Below, in pieces: positions 24,461 to 33,466 of a DNA stretch of 64,000 nucleotides. Under the pieces are notes generated by a model that was not told the origin of the DNA, searched no databases, and saw only the letters and a list, made by a program, of their open reading frames with translations. The DNA is taken from positions 992,001-1,056,000 of the forward strand of contig JAHRHY010000018.1 of assembly GCA_019671135.1 (NCBI GenBank), read 5' to 3'. This DNA comes from Linnemannia hyalina. Lineage: Eukaryota > Mortierellomycota > Mortierellomycetes > Mortierellales > Mortierellaceae. Every line of letters begins with the position of its first letter. Position 1 is the stretch's first letter. Position numbers and translations under genes: made by a program.

Positions 24461-25771
24461 CTATGAGTCCTTCTTGGCGGCAGCAGCGGCAGCCTTTCTG
24501 GCCAAGTAACGGGCCTTGGCATCCATGACTTGGTCGTCCTGGTTCTTGCGCTTAAGGGCCTCTCGGATAGACTCTTGTCGTTCCTTTTCTTCTTCCTCTT
24601 GCTTCTTCTCCTGCTCTAACAGTTGCCGTTCGATCTGCTCTGTCATCCTGGAACGCTGGTCGGCTGAAGGGTCCTCTTCCTCCTGGCCACGTCTACCTCC
24701 CCGAGATTTGGAGTTCTTATAATCGGCATATGCTCTGTCGCGGTCGTATCTCGAACGGTCGTCTCTTGAACGTGATGATGAGGATGACGATCTGTAGTTG
24801 TCGTTGGCGGAAGTTGGTTTCTTCCTCACGTTGAGTCCACCATAAAGTAACTCGTCCTTGTCGACGATTTGGCCCTCCTCGTTCACAGCAACTCTAAGTC
24901 CACGTTCCTGGGCGTCCTTTAGCAACTCTTGATCCGCCTTTTCTTTCTGTCGCTTCTCCTCCTCCAACAACTCCAGCTCCTTGGTCGCCGCAGCCAGTTG
25001 TTGAGGTGTCAACGAACCGGCACCCTCTGGTCTCATCCTTGACCGCTCATCCAAAAGGTTCCTATAAAATCCTTGCATCAACGACCCATCTTTATCCTTT
25101 GCCAACGCCTCCTCCTTCTTTCGATCCTCCTCCTCTGCAACCCGCATTGCCTCCTTCTGAGCCTTATAAGCGGGTGTAATAAACTGTTCCTTGTCCTTGA
25201 ACTCCTCCCCCTCGCGTTCACGTTCACGTTCGATCCGCTTCTCGTCAGCAATCTGGCGGTCTCGTTTCCGGGTCTCGGCGGCCTCGAGGAGGGCATGGAT
25301 GTATTTGGGTTTGCGTTCGGCGGATTCCTGTTTGCGGGCGAGTTCTCGCGCACGGTCTCCGGCCTTGAGTTGGTCGTAGATGCCATCGTAGTCAAAGACG
25401 GTTGCGTCCTGAGCGAGGGCGGCGTTCTGTAGTTCGATGACTGAGGTCGATTCGAGGGTTGCCGTTGCGTAGGAGCGGAGGGATTTGTTGACGGCCGAGG
25501 TTGAGTTTGTGGTTGCTGATGATGTTGTCGCTGATGTTGTTGTTGCTGAAGAAGGATGTGGTGGTGAGTCTGACATGGAGGGAGGAGGGAGGCGGGCTGT
25601 GGTTTTCCCCTTGGTTGGAAGTGGTGGTTGGTCGTCGAGGTTGTCTTCGTCTGAGCTGTGGTCTCCGAATGCGGCGAGTCCTCCCATGGGCCGAGAGGGT
25701 GCTGGTCGGGGCTTTGCGAGCACTGGGCCGCCCTTCTTCTTCATGTTGAGTCCGAACTGGAATCCTGACAT
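24461..25771 (-). CDS. NSRP1: NSRP1-like nuclear speckle splicing regulator
   Basis: Single exon, 436 residues. The N-terminus MSGFQFGLNMKKK and the segment DATVFDYDGIYDQL, followed by KYIHALLEAAETRKRDR and SLMQGFYRNLLDER, match the conserved NSRP1 (CCDC55, DUF2040) domain of nuclear speckle proteins that modulate splice-site choice. The rest is charged coiled coil: Glu/Arg/Lys-rich helices around residues 140-310, an Arg/Ser/Asp patch near 335-365, and a final basic-acidic helix ending in an alanine run. It shares a 279-base divergent promoter with the glycyl-tRNA synthetase. In the family the C-terminal half is poorly conserved, so only the first 250 residues support the call. Confidence 0.85.
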   Translation of the reverse strand: MSGFQFGLNMKKKGGPVLAKPRPAPSRPMGGLAAFGDHSSDEDNLDDQPPLPTKGKTTARLPPPSMSDSPPHPSSATTTSATTSSATTNSTSAVNKSLRSYATATLESTSVIELQNAALAQDATVFDYDGIYDQLKAGDRARELARKQESAERKPKYIHALLEAAETRKRDRQIADEKRIEREREREGEEFKDKEQFITPAYKAQKEAMRVAEEEDRKKEEALAKDKDGSLMQGFYRNLLDERSRMRPEGAGSLTPQQLAAATKELELLEEEKRQKEKADQELLKDAQERGLRVAVNEEGQIVDKDELLYGGLNVRKKPTSANDNYRSSSSSSRSRDDRSRYDRDRAYADYKNSKSRGGRRGQEEEDPSADQRSRMTEQIERQLLEQEKKQEEEEKERQESIREALKRKNQDDQVMDAKARYLARKAAAAAAKKDS

Positions 25772-26050
25772 GTCTGTCCTCTGCTTGTTTTGTTTGTCGG
25801 ATGCGGCGAGTTTTGAAGAGTGATGGGAGAAGGCGAAGCAAAGGAGGTTGAGTAGCGAGTGTGAAATATCAAAAGAACAAGGCAGATGGGTGGCTTGTGT
25901 TTGTTCCCACTCCTACTCTCCGCCTGCAACTGGCCGTTCCTCCGCACGCGTCCATAACTTTACTTTTACTTTTTCCCCTCTCTTTCATTCACATATACAC
26001 ACACACATTCCTTTCATTCCTCTCACACCTCACCCTTCCCCCTTTCCATA
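25772..26050. promoter_or_regulatory. Bidirectional promoter, NSRP1-like / GlyRS
   Basis: 279 bases separate two divergent start codons, so both core promoters must lie here or overlap the genes. The side next to the synthetase is CT/CA-rich with CACACACACA. No TATA box is evident. Confidence 0.6.
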
Positions 26051-27865
26051 ATGTCGGCAATGCGTCATTTGCTGGACCTCTGCAAACGCAGAGGCTTCCT
26101 CTTCCAGTCCGCCGAGATTCATGGCGGCCTACGTGGCGCGTACGACTATGGTCCCCTGGGTGTCGAACTGAAACGCAACGTCTCCCAGGAGTGGTGGAAC
26201 TCGATGGTCTACCAACGGTCAGATGTCGTCGGCATCGATACCGCCATCATCACCCCACCTGCCGTCCTCAAGACCTCGGGCCACGTCGACCAGTTCACAG
26301 ACGAGATGGTCGATTCGCGGCTATCCAAGGAACGGTTTCGACCTGATAAGGCCCCTGCCCTGAAGCTGGTGGATCAGGATAAGGTGCTTCCGATCTCGGC
26401 GCCGGATAAGGTTACGGCCAAGGTGTGGGAACAGGATATCCGGACACAGTTTGCTAAGGGGGCGTTGATCACTCGTAAGGGCAAGGAGATCTTGCTCCAG
26501 GTCGAGAGGATGGAGAAGGACAAGATTGTCCTCAAGAAGGACACCGCCGCAGGGACAACAACATCAGGAGAACCCACGGACCTTCACATCCCCTATCACG
26601 GCTACGTCGACCCCAACTCCAATTCCCCCTTCCTCACAGAGTCACGTCCCTTCAACCTGATGTTTAAGACCTACCTCGATCCCATCGACCCCATCGACAA
26701 GGTCATCACCACCACCCTCGATGCTCAAAAGTCCCCCTCGACCTCCGATCTGGCCAGCACTCGCCAATTGGTCGACAAGACCCTCCTCCCTTCGCTCACC
26801 TACCTCCGACCCGAAACTGCTCAAGGTGTCTTTATCAACTACGCAACCGTCCAACGATCCCACCCGCACCTCAAGATCCCCTTCGGAATTGCCCAAATCG
26901 GAAAGTCGTTCAGGAACGAGATCCGACTGGAACATGCCATCTTCCGCACGCCCGAATTCGAACAGATGGAGCTCGAGTTCTTTGTCGCGCCCTGGCAGGC
27001 CGAGGAACAGTTTGTGGCCTGGAGGAAGTTTAGGATGGACTGGTGGAGGTATTATGGACGGAACCATGATCGGATCCGGGAGAGACCTCATGCACAGGAC
27101 GAGTTAGCACATTATTCGAGCGGTTGTGTTGATGTTGAGTACTTGTTCCCCTGGGGTTGGGGTGAGGTTGAGGGAATTGCAAACAGAGGTGATTTCGATT
27201 TGAGCAAACATTCAGAGGCGACGGGGATCAAATTGCAATACACGGACGCGATCTTGATGCAGGAGAGGCAGGTGAGGGAGAAGGCTACGGGTGTCAAGGA
27301 GACGAGTGTCGAGGTCTTGGCCAAGGAGAGATTTACACCCCATGTGGTCGAGTCGTCGTGTGGATTGAACCGGGCCATGTTGGCGTTGATGCTGGATGCG
27401 ATGGAGGTTGTTGACGAGCAGGGCAAGGTTATCCCCTTCCCCGGCGAGAGCGACAACAATTCAAGTAACGACAACGCGATTGTGAGCAAGGGAGTCCGGA
27501 CGATCATGAGGCTGCACCCTCGTTTGGCGCCTGTGAAGGTGGGTATTATGCCCCTGATCTCGAACAACAAGGACTTGGTCGAGCTGTGCACAGGAATCAG
27601 CCAGTCGCTGCGTCAGGAGCTGCAGGTCAATGTGTCGTTGGAGACGCAGAGCACTACGATCGGGAAGCGGTATTACAGAATGGACGAAATTGGTACGCCT
27701 TGGTGTGTGACGGTGGACTATGAGTCGTTGCAGGATCGGATGGTGACTATCCGTGAACGCGATACAGGCGAGCAGAGGCGTGTCTCTACTGAGGAGGTTG
27801 TTGAGATTGTGAGGGACGGGTTGAGATTACATCCTCGTGGTTCTAAGCAGAAGACGATATATTAA
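26051..27865 (+). CDS. glyQS: Glycyl-tRNA synthetase, bacterial alpha2 type
   Basis: Class II synthetase that charges tRNA-Gly. Single exon, 604 residues, starting directly at the catalytic core (LCKRRGFLFQSAEIHGG) with no WHEP domain and no evident mitochondrial presequence. Diagnostic segments match bacterial homodimeric GlyRS rather than the eukaryotic form: YDYGPLGVELKRNV, RPFNLMFKTYLDP, RPETAQGVFINY, GIAQIGKSFRNEI (motif 2) with FEQMELEFFV, VDVEYLFPWGW, and in the anticodon-binding domain TIGKRYYRMDEIGTPWCVTV. The motif 3 region is SSCGLNRAMLALM. The segment before RPFNLMF, which in many bacteria carries a Cys zinc site, here has no cysteines. An alternative ATG four codons in (SAMRHLL) is possible. 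The gene may be transferred or serve an organelle; location cannot be decided from sequence. Confidence 0.93.
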   Translation: MSAMRHLLDLCKRRGFLFQSAEIHGGLRGAYDYGPLGVELKRNVSQEWWNSMVYQRSDVVGIDTAIITPPAVLKTSGHVDQFTDEMVDSRLSKERFRPDKAPALKLVDQDKVLPISAPDKVTAKVWEQDIRTQFAKGALITRKGKEILLQVERMEKDKIVLKKDTAAGTTTSGEPTDLHIPYHGYVDPNSNSPFLTESRPFNLMFKTYLDPIDPIDKVITTTLDAQKSPSTSDLASTRQLVDKTLLPSLTYLRPETAQGVFINYATVQRSHPHLKIPFGIAQIGKSFRNEIRLEHAIFRTPEFEQMELEFFVAPWQAEEQFVAWRKFRMDWWRYYGRNHDRIRERPHAQDELAHYSSGCVDVEYLFPWGWGEVEGIANRGDFDLSKHSEATGIKLQYTDAILMQERQVREKATGVKETSVEVLAKERFTPHVVESSCGLNRAMLALMLDAMEVVDEQGKVIPFPGESDNNSSNDNAIVSKGVRTIMRLHPRLAPVKVGIMPLISNNKDLVELCTGISQSLRQELQVNVSLETQSTTIGKRYYRMDEIGTPWCVTVDYESLQDRMVTIRERDTGEQRRVSTEEVVEIVRDGLRLHPRGSKQKTIY

Positions 27866-29037
27866 AAGCTGCATACGAACAGATTAAGGGCTTTGAAGTC
27901 AGGAACTAAGCGCCACTAAAATTGCTTGGAGAGCAAAACCTAATGAAAGGCGGATGCTTGAACCTCCTTCTTGACAACGGATGAAGGACTTCAGACATGT
28001 GGGATGGAAGAATTTCATCCGAGCTGATGGCCTCAAACGATTCACCGACCTCGGTTACATTAGACGGATGTTCGTTTCCAAGGGTGTTGTGATCCACAAT
28101 GTCGATGACCTCCCGTCGCCTTACCCACCAAGATGGACGCATGTTGCATAGGCAAAGAAGCTTGAGGGGCATACAGCCGTTGACTGTTTGTCAAGAAGGA
28201 TTACCATAGTGATGTTTGTGAAGAGAAAGATCGGACAAAGGTTATCCCAAACAGCACCACTTCAGTGGGCCGTGTTTAGCCAATGGCTGGGTCGCACTAG
28301 AATTGAACTGACGGGCATAGAAAGGGTGGACATGCACGCTTTTTTTATTCCCGCCTGGACATGCATTCTGCCTATCATTATGGGTTGACGGTACGCACTC
28401 CATGTCTATGTGCGTAAATATACCCATAGCCATAAAAGTCGTCTTTAACATGCTTAGCATGTACCCTCACTCCCTTGTCGCTCACGACTCTTGAACGTTC
28501 ATTCATTCCTTGACCCTTTATTCCTTTTCATTTTTCTTATTATTCCTTTCCTCGTCTTCCCTCTTCCCTCATTTTTCATCCTTCTTCCTTTTTCCTTCTT
28601 CTTTCTTTCTTCTTTCTTCTTCACTCTTATCTCTTTCCACACCCTCTTCTTCCATCTTTACCCCCCCCATCCCTCGCTCCCTAACCTTATTGCTCCTATT
28701 TATCTCCGGTCTCGTTTCCTGCCCCTTCGATCGGCGATTCCACAATTGCCAAAGAGCACCATTCACTTCAACATTTGACCACCAACCATTGTTTTTTTCC
28801 GCTTCTTCGTTTTTTATTTTCCTACTCCTTTCGTCTCGTGTCTTTCCTTGTGTTCTCATTAACGACATCATTCGCTCTTTTCCTGCAACCGTGTTCTTGT
28901 TTATCTACATACATTCCATCCCATCGATTGCTTAAAAGGAAGACTATTCGCCCTCCATTCTTCTTCTGTCTTTCCCCTTTTATTTTTTGTTCTGTGCTTT
29001 CTCTCTCATTTCACCATTGCACATCTATATCTAAATT
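27866..29037. other. Intergenic region with possible gene relic
   Basis: 1.17 kb between the synthetase and the secreted-peptide gene. The first 300 bases contain a protein-like fragment listed at 27981. From 28490 to 29030 the plus strand is an almost continuous pyrimidine tract, probably promoter and leader of the peptide gene. Confidence 0.55.
27981..28151 (+). pseudogene. Short protein-like relic
   Basis: A 56-codon plus-strand frame reads WKNFIRADGLKRF, then TDLGYIRRMFVSKGVV and HNVDDLPSPYPPRWTH, and stops. The composition is ordinary protein rather than low complexity, and downstream sequence in other frames is interrupted by stops. It recalls the start of F-box/leucine-rich-repeat proteins of these fungi, but that resemblance is from memory and weak. 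The antisense frame 27906-28172 is the competing reading. Confidence 0.25.
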
Positions 29038-29528
29038 ATGAAACCTTTTGGATCTCTCATTCTCATTGCTGCATTCTTTCTAACTGTTGTCATCCCGGGC
29101 ACCGCAGGTATCTACCTCTCTCCTCCTTGCCTATGCATTGCATAGTCGATGGGTGCACCCTGAGCACGGACGCTTTTAATTAATCAACGCCATCTCATCA
29201 CTTTCACTCATCGCCTCCTTTGTATTACCACTAACGCACGTATACTTCCACAAACCTTGCATGCCACATCCCCCCCCCCCCTCCTCCTCCTCCTCCTCCT
29301 CCTCCTTCTTTCCTGTCACTCCATCAACACTCTTCTTTCCTCTCTTCCATCGCCAACCAAATTGACTAATTCGTGTCATCATCAGCCACAAGACCCCGCC
29401 GCCCACCACCACCGCCAACACCTCCCTGCCAATCAGCCTGCAACAGCGATTTCTACAAATGTCTGACTTCGCCTGAAAAATGCAATGAAGAGCGTGCCCG
29501 TTGCATGCGTGGATGCGACGGCAACTGA
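29038..29528 (+). CDS. Small secreted cysteine-rich peptide
   Basis: Two exons, 29038-29107 and 29386-29528, encode 70 residues. Exon 1 is a classic signal peptide: MKPF, then a hydrophobic core LILIAAFFLTVVI, then PGTA before a likely cleavage site. The intron (278 bases) has donor GTATCT, a CTAAT branch-like word 20 bases before the acceptor, and ATCAG. Exon 2 opens with TRPRR, a polyproline neck (PPPPPTPP) and a 34-residue domain with six cysteines in the symmetrical spacing C-x3-C-x6-C-x6-C-x6-C-x3-C. CX3C pairs at both ends suggest two disulfide-linked helices, a helical-hairpin-like design. No family name is assigned. The phase-1 junction, signal peptide and ordered cysteines together make chance unlikely. 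Confidence 0.75.
29270..29306 (+). repeat. C tract followed by (CTC)n
   Basis: A run of C followed by about eight CTC units lies inside the intron of the secreted-peptide gene. Confidence 0.85.
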
Positions 29529-31211
29529 GCAGGATAAACCTCTTGTGCATCACTCCCCTCCTCAACTGGCAACAGGATGATACTGACTGTAGACTGATAC
29601 CATTCGCCTTGGTTGAACACACTGAGGGTACACTTCCTCCTCCTCCTCCCCTGGCCCTTCCTTCTTCTCCCCCTCATTCTCCTCCCAATTCCTTGATCAC
29701 CTCTCTCCTTCACTAATTCTGACAAAACTGATGCGCACACCTTCAACAACCACCACAGAAGAATAAACAATTTTGCAGACCAACAAGTTGGTCTGATTTG
29801 GAAGCAACAAAGCCGTATCTATTTGTCTGTCTTCTATCTATGAGGTGGACATTTTGTTCCTTACCCCAGCACGGTCTACATATACATGCAACAGTCAAAA
29901 CGAAAATGAGGCTTCACGAAAGCGAAGGAAGAAGGGATACGGAAGAACTTACAAGCGGTTGGATCATTTGCAGTGCAGCACTCTGGTATTCTGACATAAC
30001 CCTTCCTTTTTTTTCAGTTTGTCACCTTTTTTTTTCATCGTCTGGCTTCTTGGGGTTCTCTCTCTCTCTTTTTCTGTGGGTTCGCAGGAACACCATATAA
30101 TAAGATAAGGACACCACATCACGCTAGCGTTCTCCTTCTTTCACCACCACCCTTTTTCTATGTTGTTCTGAGTTTGTAATTTATTTGTGTTCGAAGGGTT
30201 GGAATGCATCTGGACGCTTGGGTGTGTTCTTCTCCATCGAATCGCTCTGTCCAAGATTGTCTCTCCGTCTCTGCTTTCTAGCTCGCTCCTTCTTTTTCAA
30301 GAGAGAAAGTAATATATGTTCAAGAAGCGTGCGACGGTTCGCGAACACTGTCAAAGGTAAGCTCGCATTGCTTGATGTCCTAACATGTTCATTTTATTTT
30401 GTTTTACTATCTAGAACTATCCACCTCGATGCAACATTAGAACCACGGCTCACACAACACCCTTTGTCCACCGCGCTTCTCGTTCTAGAAACCGTGACTC
30501 TTTTCTTCAGTCCTTGTCCACCGCTTCGCCATTCTCTTGATCCACTAGATTGTCCGCCACGTTTGTCGACCTAGAGCTAAGACGCTTCAGATTAACTCCC
30601 TTGTCGATCCACTAGTCCCTAGACCTTGTCCACTGCGCTTGTCGACCTAGAAATCATGACTCTCTTAGTTTGTCCATACCCACCACGTTGTTCCACTAGA
30701 ACCACGGCTCACATTATACGTACTCCAGGGAAAACACGAAATAACGCGTCTTGAGCAACAAGCAAAGCTACTTCCACCGTTCAAGGCTTTCACTGACATC
30801 ATGGCAACCACAAATGTGAGCAAAAGAAGAAGGGAAGGAAAGGAAGGCAACAAAAAGAGTGTGGCAACCACCAGTGAGTCGAGCCTTGAAGGGAGTAATA
30901 TCAGTTGTCTAATATCCCTGAGAAAAGGCACTGTCTCTGTCGTGGCGGCGGTGTTGTTGGAGGGGGTATTAAGTTGTGGAGGGGTGTGGAGAAAAAGAAA
31001 TAAGGAAAAAGCGTAGCGCGCCTTTTGAACGGTTCGCGATTTGCGTGATCTTAGAAGAGAGCAGTCACGCGATCATAGCGCTGGTGGCTGAACTCACCTT
31101 CAGCACAAGACGACGAATCGCTTTTCTTTCAGAAGTGATGGCACTCCCCTTCTAACGTTCCCCTTTTCAACGCTCAAACGACAAACCCCATAAAACAACA
31201 ACGACAATCAC
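29529..31211. other. Intergenic region with decayed minisatellite
   Basis: 1.68 kb between the peptide gene and the SREK1-like gene. CT-rich 3' flank to 29720, unremarkable sequence to 30400, a degenerate tandem array at 30421-30720, then mixed sequence. The short open frames here show no protein-like pattern. Confidence 0.55.
30421..30720 (+). repeat. Degenerate tandem repeat array
   Basis: Variants of TTGTCCACCGCGCTTGTCG followed by CCTAGAAACCATGACTC recur at about 30463, 30511, 30549, 30626 and 30669. The 17-mer TAGAACCACGGCTCACA occurs exactly at 30438-30454 and 30697-30713. Units are unequal (about 38-52 bases) and eroded, so the array is old or built from a longer unit. Confidence 0.65.
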
Positions 31212-33237
31212 ATGGCACCAGGAGCAAAAGTGCAGGTGCGTACAGGAGAGATGAGCAACAGCGAATCGACATCCTCATCCTCAATTTCATTCTCCTAACA
31301 ACCGGGAATCAAAGACAAATAACAGGCTAACCGCTTTACCCATTTTTGCTTTTGTTAACATCCATAGGCGTCAAAACTGTCGCCAAAGGTGACAGAGGCG
31401 ATGATCAGGGCGCTGTTCGAACACATCGGACCCCTCGACAATATTATCCTTATCCCCAGGTACGCATCCCGGAAAAGAAAAGACAAACAAAAGGGCGCGA
31501 TTGAGACTCTCGCGCTTTTCTTGTCGTGGAAACGCTCAACACTGACCATTACGCAAACAAAAAGAACATGAACTGATCAACTCTACTCTTTTTTTTGGAA
31601 ACACCGTGCGCGAATCTAGTCCCCTTGGAGCAGGCTACGAGGCAATCATCGAGTTTCAGGAAAAGGATGCAGCACTCACAGCAACCCATCTCACAGGAAC
31701 GATCTTTGGTGGACGAGCCCTGGCCATCACCCAAATGGATATCACCCTGCCTGCAACCACTGCCAACGCCAACGCGCCACGCCCCTTTAACAATATGACT
31801 ATGCAACAGCAACAGGCACAAAATGCCATCAACGGATCATCGGGATTGACACAACACCAACAACAACAACCAGGGAACCCCATAATCCGAATGGGCGCAA
31901 CTATCCACCACCCACAGTTCGGCCACTCAATGGGCGGTATGGGCAGCCAGTACCCACCCATGTATCCCAACCCACACATGACCCTCTATAACCCTAACAT
32001 CATGCCGCCACAGTACCATCAACAACAGCAATTGCACCAGCAACGACTCTTGGAGCAGGCCAACGACCCCTCCAAGTCGGAGTCCAAGACTGTTTATGTC
32101 GGTAATTTGCCCTTAACTGTGACCAAGGAGCAACTGGAAGAGGTCTTCCGCGACTGTGGTGTCGTCACTCGCGTCAACATCACCGGCAAGGCTACCCACC
32201 CGACCCGTTTCGCATTCATGGACTTTGATACCGTCGAGGCTGCCAGGAAGGCTCTTGCCAGCACCGACAAGGTTATTGGTGACCGCACCCTCAGGTACTT
32301 TTTCTCTCTTTGCTTTATCCTAGACTCGTTAGAACATATGCTTGCGTTTCGCCGTAAGCTGACCTTTAAGTTGTTCTGATCGATATATAGGATTAATCCA
32401 CCAAAGCACAGTGGACCACTGCCATACATGATCCAGCACGCTCAGATGATGCAGTCTCCCAGCATGATGCAACCACAACCGTCTCAACCAACTGCCATGG
32501 ACGCTACCAGGACTCGCTACAAGAACATTCTGATTAAACTTATCAACCGTGGGGGCGACCCTTCTCTGTTGAAGAAACTGGAAGAACTCGAAGCAGGAGG
32601 ACCCCTGCCGGATATGAGCGGTATTACAGGACTCTCGCCAGATCTGGCTGCACTAAACAACGAAACTGCCTCGCCTTCCGCGGAGCAGCCAGCTGCAGCG
32701 GCTGCCGCAGGACCTCCCCAGACAGCTGCAGCGGCTGCCGCAGGACCTCCCCAGACAGCCGCCAGTCTGTTGGAGAAGCTGGTTTCCTCCTCCAGGAGAC
32801 GATCGCGATCTCCAAGCCGGTCCAGGAGTAGTGCGCTGACGTCTTCTCGGAGAAGGAGTCGCTCGCGCTCGGCAGAGAGGGACGATTACTATAAGCGCAG
32901 TGGATCGAGTTCTAGGCGGTCCAGAAGACGGTCGCATTCGCGGTCCAGATCCCCTTCGCGGTCAAGGTACACTTCCTCGTCGCACCGGAGCTCGCGCGCA
33001 CATGATGTCGATGATCGTGAACGCGACCGTGAGCGCGAGCGCGGTGACCGTGAGCGCGAGCGCGGTGACCGTGAACGTTACGAGTCCTCGTCGTCGTCTT
33101 CGCGGAGACGGGAGAGGGATGAGCCAAGCCGGAGCAGTCGTAGCTCACGGGGACATGCAGAGTCGAGTCGTCCTCGAGACAGGGATCGTGAGCGTGAGCG
33201 GGAGCGCGACCGTGATCGGGAACGACACCGCGAATAA
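31212..33237 (+). CDS. SREK1: SREK1-like RRM/RS splicing regulator
   Basis: Predicted nuclear SR-related splicing factor, 545 residues. Exons 31212-31235 (MAPGAKVQ only), 31368-31459, 31620-32294 and 32391-33237; GT-AG junctions with consistent phases. A first degenerate RRM covers about residues 9-75 (MIRALFEHIGPLDNIILIP, YEAIIEFQEKDAA). A Gln/Met/Pro/His linker with HQQQQQ runs follows. The second RRM (about 165-235) has RNP2-like KTVYVGNLPLTVT and RNP1-like THPTRFAFMDF. The C-terminal third is an RS domain with RRRSRSPSRSR and many RE/RD dipeptides, ending in RDRERHRE. Two RRM-like domains plus RS/RE tail fit SREK1 (SRrp86) and its relative SRSF11. A 33-bp exact duplication (32692-32757) doubles AAAAAAGPPQT. 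Confidence 0.82.
32692..32757 (+). repeat. 33-bp exact tandem duplication in coding DNA
   Basis: Two identical 33-base units in frame, each encoding AAAAAAGPPQT. A 21-base unit encoding DRERERG is likewise repeated near 33027-33068. Confidence 0.9.
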
Positions 33238-33466
33238 CGTCTCCTCCTTTTTTGGAGCGAGCTTGGCGTATGGTTCACGAATTGTGGTCGGTGATGAAGA
33301 ATAATAAACCTGTGCGCCCTGTGCACTCTGCAAAATATCTTGACTTGTATGTATGTGATGTGTTTGTGTTTGTATTGAGATGCTGGATGCTAAAGATGCA
33401 GAATGTAAAAAGAAAAAGGGGAAAAGGAAGAACTAAAATACAAGAGAAGGAGGATATGTGTTGAGT

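Noticed and set aside
30801..31016. 71-codon Lys/Arg/Val-rich frame upstream of the SREK1-like gene
   Set aside because: No domain, no signal and no splice context; it lies beside the decayed repeat array and looks like chance.
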